Assembly (NCBI RefSeq): GCF_900111995.1
Contig: NZ_FOKF01000020.1
Span: forward strand, 1-64,000
Length of the DNA stretch: 64,000 bases
Direction of reading: 5' to 3'
Origin: Collimonas sp. OK607
GTDB lineage: Bacteria; Pseudomonadota; Gammaproteobacteria; Burkholderiales; Burkholderiaceae_D
Of this stretch, positions 39,525 to 46,994 are shown piece after piece. The translations under genes were made by a program, and so were the position numbers. Under the pieces are notes generated by a model, which saw nothing but the letters and a program-made list of their open reading frames with translations, made no database searches and was not told where the DNA came from. Numbering within the stretch: position 1 is the first letter of the stretch; each line of letters begins with the position of its first letter.

Positions 39525-41033
39525 CTATTTAAGTTTCAAATCCTTTTCACTTTGCGCAATAAACGGCTGCTCCGCTTTTAAATCAAGTGAGCGTGCGAAT
39601 AAATAATAAGCGCCGCCAGAGACGATCAAACCAATCAGCCAGCCTATGTCAATTCCACCTAAGGCTTTGGCAATTGGGCCTTCATAAAAATCTCCTGCAA
39701 TAATAAAAGGAATCATTGCGACAAAGCCGATCAGGTACGCCCCTATCCCGCGCCATTCCCATGCACCATAAATGCCATCGGGCGTAAAGAAATGCGTAAT
39801 TGCATAATGACCACGGCGCACAAAGAAATAGTCCACAAGATTGACTGCAGTCCAAGGTACCAAAAAGTACAGCATGATTGCCAGGAATCCTTCAAGCAAG
39901 TGCAACGCTTCGCCGCTTAACGCCAGAGTGAATGCCAACCAGATAGCGGCAATCGCGATCGTGGTGGTGATTCGCGTGCCACGCGTCGGGTGAATTTTGC
40001 GGATCGAATCAACGCCAGTCAACACCGTTAATACACCGCTGTAGGCGTTTAACCCCATTACTGATACCAGCGAAATTACCGATGTGATTACCACCAGATA
40101 ACCAAAGCCGGGCAACACGTTAGTGCCCGCCTGATACAACGCAACCAATGCATCCGTGCCACCCAGGCGGGTTGCTAACCATGCACCCAAAGCAATCATC
40201 CAAATGCCGGAAAATGAAGCGCCACCGGCAATTGCTGTAATTAAAGCCGATGAACGTGTTTTACGAGGTAAATAGCGCGAGTAATCGGAGACATACGGGG
40301 CGTATGAAATATTGTAGCTTGCACCTGCAGCAAATTGCGTCAGGAACGCGACCCAGCCGAAAGCCGCGGTGTTGGCACCGTGGCTTACAATATCCGTTGT
40401 GGTGGCATCGGAATTGTTTGCAAATCCCAGCAACGCCGCCAGCGTCAGCACGGCATACACCGGTACGCTGATCATGAATGAGTACTTGAACACCTTGTGC
40501 AACAGGTCATGTCCATATATCGCCAGCACCGCTGCAATGACAGTCGCAACAATGGCGACCACGCTGCTTTGCCAGCCAAACAAACTCTGCAAACCACTAC
40601 CCAGCAACGCGCCATTGACGACATTGAAGCCGACAAACACCAGCAAAGTTCCGAGCAGAGCCAGCACCACACCGCGATAGCCAAATTGTGCGCGTGACTG
40701 AATCATTTGCGGCAAGCCCAATTGCGGTCCTTGTGAACCGTGAAGTGCCATGAACAAGGTGCCAAACAAAATTCCCAAGCCACCTGCAAGTGCACTCCAC
40801 CCAGCCGTTAATCCCATTGACGGGCCGATAAAGCCGATGGATACCGTGAAAAAATGAAAGTTACCCAAGAACCAGAATGGGCCCTGATCTCGCACCTTTG
40901 ATGTGCGTTCATCGTCGGGAATGTAATCTATCGAATGCGCTTCAATAGAATTGTGGCGTGCTGCTGCACCCGCGTCAATGGCCTGGGTATTCGCTGTCAT
41001 GTCTTCTCCTGGTTTATTCTGATTCGATCGCAC
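39525..41033 (-). CDS. NCS1-family permease (cytosine/purine/hydantoin type)
   Basis: 502 residues with 12 helices. NCS1 features: an N-terminal hydrophilic lead ending DERTSKVRDQGPFWFLGNFHFFTVSIGFIGPSMGL, QLGLPQMIQSRAQFGYRG, and a late YFFVRRGHYAI segment. These proteins import nucleobases, hydantoins or related amides with a proton or sodium ion. It follows the nitrilase-type gene by 19 bp on the same strand, so it likely takes up that enzyme's substrate or a precursor. It could start slightly downstream, at MTANTQAIDAG. Confidence 0.9.
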   Translation of the reverse strand: MRSNQNKPGEDMTANTQAIDAGAAARHNSIEAHSIDYIPDDERTSKVRDQGPFWFLGNFHFFTVSIGFIGPSMGLTAGWSALAGGLGILFGTLFMALHGSQGPQLGLPQMIQSRAQFGYRGVVLALLGTLLVFVGFNVVNGALLGSGLQSLFGWQSSVVAIVATVIAAVLAIYGHDLLHKVFKYSFMISVPVYAVLTLAALLGFANNSDATTTDIVSHGANTAAFGWVAFLTQFAAGASYNISYAPYVSDYSRYLPRKTRSSALITAIAGGASFSGIWMIALGAWLATRLGGTDALVALYQAGTNVLPGFGYLVVITSVISLVSVMGLNAYSGVLTVLTGVDSIRKIHPTRGTRITTTIAIAAIWLAFTLALSGEALHLLEGFLAIMLYFLVPWTAVNLVDYFFVRRGHYAITHFFTPDGIYGAWEWRGIGAYLIGFVAMIPFIIAGDFYEGPIAKALGGIDIGWLIGLIVSGGAYYLFARSLDLKAEQPFIAQSEKDLKLK

Positions 41034-41052
41034 CCGGCCTTGCTGTGCGTCG

Positions 41053-41880
41053 TTATGATTTTTTTATGCGCTGGGCTTGAGTGTGCTGATTGCCGATGTC
41101 TACTTCTTCCATCGCCAGCTTCACCTGACGTTGATCGAGATAACAATATTCTTTCCGACTTTCGTGCACTGCCGAGAAATCCAATTGCGCCGTCAGGGTG
41201 GAAGCACCGTTATTTGCTTGCAAAACGATATCGCCATAGGGATTGATCACCATGCTGCCACCGGCAAACGATTCGCCGGCGGCATCCGTTTCGCAGCGAT
41301 TTACAAGAATCGAGAACACTTGATTCTCCATGGAGCGTGCGGTCAGCGCGCGTTGGTGCACCACGCCATGGGGATGCATCAGACCATCGCTGACGATAAT
41401 CAGTTCTGCACCCAAACTGGCGAGCGCGCGTGCCGACTCCGGAAATTCAATATCGAAACAGATTAATAATCCAATCTGACGGCCGTTCCACTGCGCAGTT
41501 GTAAAACAATCGCCGGGGCTGAAAATGCCGGTATCGGCCGACCACAAATGTACTTTGCGGTGATGCAAGACAATTTCACCTGCAGCATCGATCAATACAC
41601 TCGCATTGAAAAATTGATCGTCGCTCACTTCAGCGAAGCCGAGTGCAACCGCGATTTCATACTGCCGTGCTGCTGCGCAAACTTGAGCGATCATTTCGCC
41701 GCTGACGGCTTGCGCCAATACGGCCACATTATCTGCGTCCGGGAACCCACTGAAAACAGTTTCTGGAAATACCATGAGCTGCGTGCCGATACAGCGTTGT
41801 GATATTTTTTCCAGAACCGTCGCTAAATTGATGGCGAGTGCGCCATCTACAATCGCTACTTGAGCTAATTCGATTTGCAT
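41053..41880 (-). CDS. nitrilase-superfamily carbon-nitrogen hydrolase (amidase)
   Basis: 275 residues. The catalytic triad is visible: E40 in VFPE, K109 in HHRKVHLW and C141 in LLICFDIEFPE. The sequence HRKVHLWSADTGIFSPGD and the length resemble the DavA/omega-amidase side of the superfamily rather than true nitrilases. It would hydrolyse a small amide to acid plus ammonia. It lies between a 39-aa ORF (6 bp gap) and the NCS1 permease, opposite the interrupted amine monooxygenase gene, whose product could be its amide substrate. That link is inference. Confidence 0.88.
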   Translation of the reverse strand: MQIELAQVAIVDGALAINLATVLEKISQRCIGTQLMVFPETVFSGFPDADNVAVLAQAVSGEMIAQVCAAARQYEIAVALGFAEVSDDQFFNASVLIDAAGEIVLHHRKVHLWSADTGIFSPGDCFTTAQWNGRQIGLLICFDIEFPESARALASLGAELIIVSDGLMHPHGVVHQRALTARSMENQVFSILVNRCETDAAGESFAGGSMVINPYGDIVLQANNGASTLTAQLDFSAVHESRKEYCYLDQRQVKLAMEEVDIGNQHTQAQRIKKS

Positions 41881-41886
41881 CGCAGC

Positions 41887-42006
41887 TCAGATTTCTGAGT
41901 TTTGCGTTTGTGATGCATAGAAATCACAAGCAATGCCCGCGTCACGGCAAATCACGGCATTTTTGCGCTGATCCATACCGACATTCTTGAAGCTGATGTT
42001 TTCCAT
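41887..42006 (-). CDS. 39-aa Cys-pair peptide, DUF1059-like core
   Basis: The minus strand from 42006 reads MENISFKNVGMDQRKN and then AVICRDAGIACDFYASQ, ending at a TGA 6 bp before the amidase gene. CRDxGxxCDF is the signature of DUF1059 proteins, which are usually about 55-60 residues with a C-terminal His segment absent here. A weak GCGGGA site precedes the ATG. It may be a short member, a truncated one, or coincidence; the exact motif and tight operon spacing argue for a real gene. Confidence 0.5.
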   Translation of the reverse strand: MENISFKNVGMDQRKNAVICRDAGIACDFYASQTQNSEI

Positions 42007-42313
42007 TGCAATCCCGCAAGTATTGATATGAACGAAGTTTATATGTTAACTAAAAATCAATATTACGGGTATTGCGGCACTATCATATAGTGCCAATCTG
42101 ATTTTTTTTGACGGAGCCACTTTACGCGTGGCACCGCTTGCGGATCTTAATTTATAGATCGCCAACCTGTAGGAAATATCGAGGTTGTTCAGTTTCGCGA
42201 GAATGATTTCGCGCTCTTTGAACAGGCCAGGCGCGGACGCTAGCATTCGAGATTGCTGGTCGCAATCAAGATCGATTTTCTCGTATTACTGGTTACGTCA
42301 GACCTAAAATTCG
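42007..42313. other. intergenic region upstream of the amidase-permease operon
   Basis: AT-rich stretch between pqiC and the small DUF1059-like ORF. It should hold the operon promoter and the end of the pqi transcript. A perfect 8-bp dyad is annotated separately. A 66-codon minus-strand frame (42046-42246) overlaps the dyad and shows no recognisable protein. Confidence 0.4.
42076..42094. promoter_or_regulatory. perfect dyad, operator or terminator
   Basis: GGCACTATCATATAGTGCC has two 8-bp arms around CAT. On the plus strand it is followed by AATCTGATTTTTTTT, which would suit a terminator, but no plus-strand gene ends here. Relative to the minus-strand operon it lies about 70 bp upstream of the first start, fitting an operator for an unknown regulator. 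Confidence 0.4.
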
Positions 42314-42937
42314 TCAGGTTTTGCAGCTCGATGTCATATTGGCCTTGAATGCCGTGACATTTGCAGCGATACCATCGGCCGCATCGGCAACCGTGCGCTG
42401 CACGCCGAGCACCAAGGCATCGATACCCGGCATCACCGCTTCGGTTACGCTTAACTGGCAAGCGCTGCTACGGTTACTGTCGGAGCGGGTGATGGTCCAG
42501 CCGTAGGTGGCTTGTACCTTTTCCCCAGGTACGGCGTCAAATTCACGCAACTCAACAGCAATCCGATAGACAGGTTGATCTGTCGGCCGGCCGCTGCGGC
42601 TGACGTCGATCGCGCCCAGCCGATTGGCGATGGCGCTAGCCAATGCATCCCGCAATTCATTGTTGAACGGCGCCGACCAGCGCTCCTGTTCCAGGATGTC
42701 GATCCGCGCGCTGGAAGCGCTGCCGGCGCTTCTGACTACCAGCTGCGGCCGCGCCAGGCGTTCCGGCAAGGTGACCGGCGCGACGTCGATGAATGTTCGC
42801 GTATTCTGGATTGCCGGCGCAGGTACGGTTAGGGCCGGCGCCGAGAGCGTATAAAAGCGCGTCGGGGGAGAAGCGCAGCCGGCCAGCAGCAGTGCAACGG
42901 CGATAGCGCTGAAACGCGCCGATAAGATCGATGTCAT
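42314..42937 (-). CDS. pqiC: PqiC outer-membrane lipoprotein
   Basis: 207 residues. The lipobox LLAGC lies near residue 20, followed by ASPPTRFYTLSAPA, the start of the ABC-type transport auxiliary (PqiC/DUF330) domain. The segment LERLARPQLVVRS and the later DISRSG-like part follow the family. PqiC forms the outer-membrane end of the PqiABC lipid-transport bridge. The ATG shares one base with the pqiB stop. Confidence 0.9.
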   Translation of the reverse strand: MTSILSARFSAIAVALLLAGCASPPTRFYTLSAPALTVPAPAIQNTRTFIDVAPVTLPERLARPQLVVRSAGSASSARIDILEQERWSAPFNNELRDALASAIANRLGAIDVSRSGRPTDQPVYRIAVELREFDAVPGEKVQATYGWTITRSDSNRSSACQLSVTEAVMPGIDALVLGVQRTVADAADGIAANVTAFKANMTSSCKT

Positions 42938-44571
42938 TATTTATTTTCCTCTTGCTTGCCCCGGATCAGTGCTTCCGGATGGCGTTCCAGGTAATCGGTC
43001 AAGACCCGTACCGATGCAGCCGAGCGTGTCAGTTCCTGCAAGGTCTGGCGGATGTCTTGTTGCAACGGCGCATTGTCGGACAGGGTGCGGTTAGCGTTGT
43101 CCAGCGTGGTGCGGACATCTTTCATTGCAGCCTTGATTTCCGGTGCGACATCGTTATTCAAGCTTTTGGTCAGTTGCTCTGCATTGAGCAAGGTACGGTT
43201 CAAAGTGCCCAGCGTTGTCTGCAAATCGGCAGCTATCTTGTCGAACGGCACTTTGCTCAGGTTTTTGGCGATTTCAGCGAGCTGCGACTGGATTTCATCC
43301 AGGCTGTTCGGGATGGTGGGCAACTCAATCACAGAGGTTGAGGTATCAAGGGTGACCGGCGGCGCTTTCGGGAAAAAATCAAGCGCGATATACAGCTGGC
43401 CGGTCAACAGGTTGCCGGTCCGCAGTTGCGCCCGCAAACCACGGCTGACCATGTATTGCAGACGCTGTTTGGGGGTATAGCTTGTATGCGTGTCGTCTTC
43501 CGCGTACTTGCGTCCCAGCCGTTGCGGATAAATCTGCACGGCCACCGGCATACTGAATTCGCGGCGTTTGGTATCGTATTCCAGGCCGATCGATTTCACT
43601 TCACCCAGGACTACGCCGCGGAAATCGACGGTGGTGCCAGGCGTCAAGCCGCGCAGAGACTGGTTGAAATACAGCACCACGGTTTCAGAGGGGCCGTCGG
43701 GTTGTTTCATGGCGGTTTCCTGGTCTGTCGCCAGGTCGAAGGTAGTGTTTTCCTTGGCCTTCATGCCCAGGTCGTCATCCGGCGACTGGAACGCTATGCC
43801 GCCCAGCACCACGGTTGCCAGCGATTGCGTACGCAGCTTGAAGCCGCTGGCATTGATCTGCATGTCGAAACCGCTGGCGTGCCAGAAGCGGGTGTTGACG
43901 CCGATGAATTTGTCGTAAGGCGCATCGATGAAAATGCGCAAGGTGACGCCTTTGCCGTCGGCATCCAGATCGTAAGCGGCCAGCTGGCCGACTTTGATCC
44001 GGCGGAAATAGATCGGCGAGCCGATATCCAGCGAGCCGATGTCGGCGGCATGCAGCATGTATTGCTTGCCCGAGGCGTCGTGTGTGACAATCGGCTGTAC
44101 TTCCAGCCCGGTAAACGCGTGTTTTGTTTCCTCGGAGGTGCCGGCGTCGGCGCCGATATACGCGCCCGACAGCAAGGTTCCCAGACCCGAAACGCCGGAA
44201 GCTGCTACCCGTGGCCGGACTACCCAAAAGCGCGTATCGGCGGAAGTGAAGCTTTCAGCTTCTTTCGATAGCTGTACATTAGCCAGGACGTGCGAACGAT
44301 CTTTGCTCAGGGTGATGGTCTGCACCAGCCCGATATCGACATCCTTGTATTTGACCTTGGTTTTTCCAGCCTCCAAGCCTTCCGCCGTGTGGAAAGTGAT
44401 GGTGATGGATGGCCCGCGTTCGACCAGGATCTTGACCACCAGCGTCAAACCGACCACCGCGGCGACAATCGGGATCAACCAGATCAGGGAAGGTAGCCAA
44501 TCGCGTTTGCGGCTCAACTTGGGTTCCGGCAAAGGCGGCAACGTGGGAGGCAGTCCGTTTTCATCACTCAT
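42937..44571 (-). CDS. pqiB: PqiB, MCE-domain intermembrane lipid-transport tunnel
   Basis: 544 residues. One N-terminal helix (about 27-49) is followed by three MCE/MlaD repeats (starts near ITFHTAEGLEAGKTKVKY, VQPIVTHDASGKQYMLHA and TVVLYFNQSLRGLTPGTTVDFRG). A long C-terminal helical region from about 420 forms the needle. It spans the periplasm and moves lipids between membranes. It overlaps the upstream pqiA gene by 4 bp. Confidence 0.93.
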   Translation of the reverse strand: MSDENGLPPTLPPLPEPKLSRKRDWLPSLIWLIPIVAAVVGLTLVVKILVERGPSITITFHTAEGLEAGKTKVKYKDVDIGLVQTITLSKDRSHVLANVQLSKEAESFTSADTRFWVVRPRVAASGVSGLGTLLSGAYIGADAGTSEETKHAFTGLEVQPIVTHDASGKQYMLHAADIGSLDIGSPIYFRRIKVGQLAAYDLDADGKGVTLRIFIDAPYDKFIGVNTRFWHASGFDMQINASGFKLRTQSLATVVLGGIAFQSPDDDLGMKAKENTTFDLATDQETAMKQPDGPSETVVLYFNQSLRGLTPGTTVDFRGVVLGEVKSIGLEYDTKRREFSMPVAVQIYPQRLGRKYAEDDTHTSYTPKQRLQYMVSRGLRAQLRTGNLLTGQLYIALDFFPKAPPVTLDTSTSVIELPTIPNSLDEIQSQLAEIAKNLSKVPFDKIAADLQTTLGTLNRTLLNAEQLTKSLNNDVAPEIKAAMKDVRTTLDNANRTLSDNAPLQQDIRQTLQELTRSAASVRVLTDYLERHPEALIRGKQEENK

Positions 44572-45275
44572 CTTGTACTTTCGTTACTTTTGCTTTTAGT
44601 CTTATCAATATCATGATCGCTGCTGTCCCAGCTCAGGCGCGGATCGAAGCTGAGCGCGGCCAGCATCGTCAATACCACCACGGAAGCAAACGCCAGCACG
44701 CCAAAGCCAGCGGTAATCCTGGCGAATCCCTCAATCTGCACCAGGCCGGCCAGCAGCGATACCACGAATACGTCCAGCATCGACCAGCGGCCGATGATCT
44801 CCACCAGCCGATACAATTTGGCGCGCTCCAGGCGGCGCCAGCGGCTGCGTTTTTGCGCCGTCCACGTCAGTAAAATCAATGACGCCAGTTTGAACAGCGG
44901 CACCAGGAAGCTGGCAATGAAAATGATCGCAGCCAGTTCCCAGGCGCCGGACACCCAGAAATAGATGACGCCGCTCATGATCGTGTCTTCCTGCACGCCA
45001 AGCAAGGTCTTGGTAATCATCACCGGCATCAGGTTGGCGGGGATGTACATGATGCACGCAGCAATCAGGAAAGCCCAGCTGCGCCCGATGCTATCCGGCT
45101 TGCGCTGATGCAGTGCGGTGCTGCAGCGTTCGCAGTGTTCATGTTCGCGGACTTCTTGCCAGACCGTACCGCAATGATGGCAGGACATCATGCCGAGCCC
45201 CGCAGCTGTCTGTACCGCCAGGTCTTCGTCGGCGGCGGGCACGGAAGCTGTGACGGTGGCGGTGTCGGCGCTCAT
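44568..45275 (-). CDS. pqiA: PqiA-domain membrane protein, second
   Basis: 235 residues from the ATG at 45275. A zinc-ribbon-like start (SCHHCGTVWQEVREHEHCERCSTAL) is followed by four helices of the PqiA fold. In E. coli PqiA is one protein with two such modules; here the modules are two genes, this being the second. Inner-membrane partner of PqiB. Start and stop overlap its neighbours as ATGA. Confidence 0.9.
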   Translation of the reverse strand: MSADTATVTASVPAADEDLAVQTAAGLGMMSCHHCGTVWQEVREHEHCERCSTALHQRKPDSIGRSWAFLIAACIMYIPANLMPVMITKTLLGVQEDTIMSGVIYFWVSGAWELAAIIFIASFLVPLFKLASLILLTWTAQKRSRWRRLERAKLYRLVEIIGRWSMLDVFVVSLLAGLVQIEGFARITAGFGVLAFASVVVLTMLAALSFDPRLSWDSSDHDIDKTKSKSNESTR

Positions 45276-45898
45276 GCGGAGCCTTCCTGGTTGTGCTCCG
45301 AATAAGCCATTTGCCAGAAATACCGGGGATTGAAGGAAATCACTGCGGTCAGCAATACCGTCAGCACCCCGAACGCCCATAGGGCAACGCCGGGGATCAC
45401 GGTCGCCATGTTCGACAGCTTGACTATCGCCACCAGCACACCCAGCAGGAACACTTCAACCATGCCCCAGGGCCGCAGGCTTTGCATGGCGCGTACCAAC
45501 CAGCTAAAGCCGGGCGGGCGGCGCTGCTTTGTCAGCGAGACCAGCAGATAAAACAGGAACAGCAGCTGTAACAGCGGAAACAGGATGGTGGTGGCAAGCA
45601 CCAGCAGAGCCACCAGCGACATGCCCTCGGCGCTCAGCGACATCACGGCGCCGAACAAGGTGGTACGGCTGCTCAAGCCTTGCAACTCGATTTCGACGAT
45701 CGGGAAGCCGTTGGCAAGCACAAACATGATCAGGCTGGCCACGGTCAGCGGCAAAATCCGCTCACGCTGCCGGCCGGGATCACGTTCCAGTTCAGTGCCG
45801 CAACGCGGGCAGTGGGCAATCTCCCCGCGACGTAGCTGCACCTTGCGATACAGCGCATCGCATCCTTCGCAGGCAATCAGGTCGGGGACTTCGCGCAT
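45272..45898 (-). CDS. pqiA: PqiA-domain membrane protein, first
   Basis: 208 residues from the ATG at 45898 (GTG at 45904 possible). It starts MREVPDLIACEGCDALYRKVQLRRGEIAHCPRCG, a CxxC pair module, then four helices including LTVASLIMFVLANGFPIVEIEL. It corresponds to the first half of E. coli PqiA and heads the pqi operon. No SoxS-type site could be identified upstream. Confidence 0.9.
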   Translation of the reverse strand: MREVPDLIACEGCDALYRKVQLRRGEIAHCPRCGTELERDPGRQRERILPLTVASLIMFVLANGFPIVEIELQGLSSRTTLFGAVMSLSAEGMSLVALLVLATTILFPLLQLLFLFYLLVSLTKQRRPPGFSWLVRAMQSLRPWGMVEVFLLGVLVAIVKLSNMATVIPGVALWAFGVLTVLLTAVISFNPRYFWQMAYSEHNQEGSA

Positions 45899-46103
45899 AA
45901 ACACTTAAAAATTGAGTAGATGAGATTCTAACAATAATCTGCATCACGGCTAGTAATAACCGGCAGATAGTTTGCATGGTGCATCATCTTCACCAGATTT
46001 TAGGTCAGAGTTCAGACGCGTCACACGTATTTTTTCGAATGCTCGTAAAATGACGGTTGAATTAAACGATGCTAAAACTAAAACGCGCTGAAACGCACGT
46101 TAC

Positions 46104-46137
46104 AGGCATGTCATTTATGTAATTACATGCCTTTTAT
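46104..46137 (+). promoter_or_regulatory. hairpin in the ribA leader
   Basis: AGGCATGT (46104-46111) and ACATGCCT (46125-46132), with inner ATT/AAT pairing, are followed by TTTATT and then the ribA start 18 bp on. It could be an intrinsic terminator for read-through or a translational control stem. No FMN-riboswitch sequence is present. Confidence 0.4.
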
Positions 46138-46155
46138 TCACCGAAAATTTATCAA

Positions 46156-46830
46156 ATGAGCACCACTAACAATAAAAGCAGTTTACCTGCCGCCTTGACT
46201 GATCAAAAACTGGAGTACGTGACTTCCTGCGCGCTGCCGACGCCGTGGGCTACCTTCCAGTTGCATGCTTTTATCGAACACGCCACCGGCAAAGAACATC
46301 TTGCCCTGACTTTGGGCGAAGTCAACGACGGCGAGCCAGTGCTGGCGCGCGTCCATTCCGAATGCCTGACCGGCGATGCCTTGTTCAGCCAGCGTTGCGA
46401 TTGCGGCGCGCAGCTGGAAGGCGCCCTGCAAAGAATCGCTACGGAAGGGCGTGGCGCCATTCTGTATTTGCGCCAAGAGGGTCGCGGCATCGGCTTGATC
46501 AACAAGATTCGTGCGTATCATATTCAAGACGGTGGCGCCGACACGGTGGAAGCCAACCAGCAATTGGGCTTTGCCGCCGATTTGCGTGACTACAGCATTT
46601 GCGAAACCATGCTTGAACATCTGGATATCACGGCCTTGCGCCTGATGACCAATAATCCGCGCAAGGTGGCGGCTTTGCAGAAAATCGGCGTCACCGTGGT
46701 CGAGAGGATCCCGTTGATTCTGAATCGCAATCCATTCAATACCCGTTACCTCGATACCAAGGCCGCGAAACTGGGCCACCTGTTGCCGGTTGACGGTCTG
46801 GAACACGATCTGGACGAAAACGAGTTGTAG
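46156..46830 (+). CDS. ribA: GTP cyclohydrolase II
   Basis: 224 residues. The zinc ligands C70, C81 and C83 lie in [38 protein letters not shown] carries the catalytic Arg/Gly segment, and [12 protein letters not shown] is the late motif. It opens GTP to the pyrimidine precursor of riboflavin. Stand-alone enzyme (no DHBP synthase domain). Confidence 0.94.
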   Translation: MSTTNNKSSLPAALTDQKLEYVTSCALPTPWATFQLHAFIEHATGKEHLALTLGEVNDGEPVLARVHSECLTGDALFSQRCDCGAQLEGALQRIATEGRGAILYLRQEGRGIGLINKIRAYHIQDGGADTVEANQQLGFAADLRDYSICETMLEHLDITALRLMTNNPRKVAALQKIGVTVVERIPLILNRNPFNTRYLDTKAAKLGHLLPVDGLEHDLDENEL

Positions 46831-46859
46831 GGCCCGGCCGTAAATTAAATACTGGCATC

Positions 46860-46984
46860 GTAGGGTGGGCACGCCTTTGTGCCCACGCGTGAACTCACTT
46901 CACGTACATACCTATTTCCGTACCACGAGGTTCCGCACTCCGGTTATCGCGGTCACGCGTGGGCATTCGTGCCCACCCTACGGT
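46860..46984. repeat. REP-like inverted doublet
   Basis: Two inverted copies of TAGGGTGGGCAC...GTGCCCACGCGTGA, at 46860-46893 and 46951-46983. Each folds into its own hairpin (GTGGGCAC/GTGCCCAC; TGGGCA/TGCCCA). This is the layout of an extragenic REP doublet between convergent genes, here ribA and fusA. Confidence 0.8.
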
Positions 46985-46994
46985 TGCCTTGACA

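Noticed and set aside
42046-42246. 66-codon minus-strand ORF upstream of the amidase operon
   Set aside because: No recognisable protein, and it runs through the dyad; kept only as intergenic.
45905-46155. FMN riboswitch upstream of ribA
   Set aside because: None of the conserved RFN segments could be found; only a simple hairpin is present.
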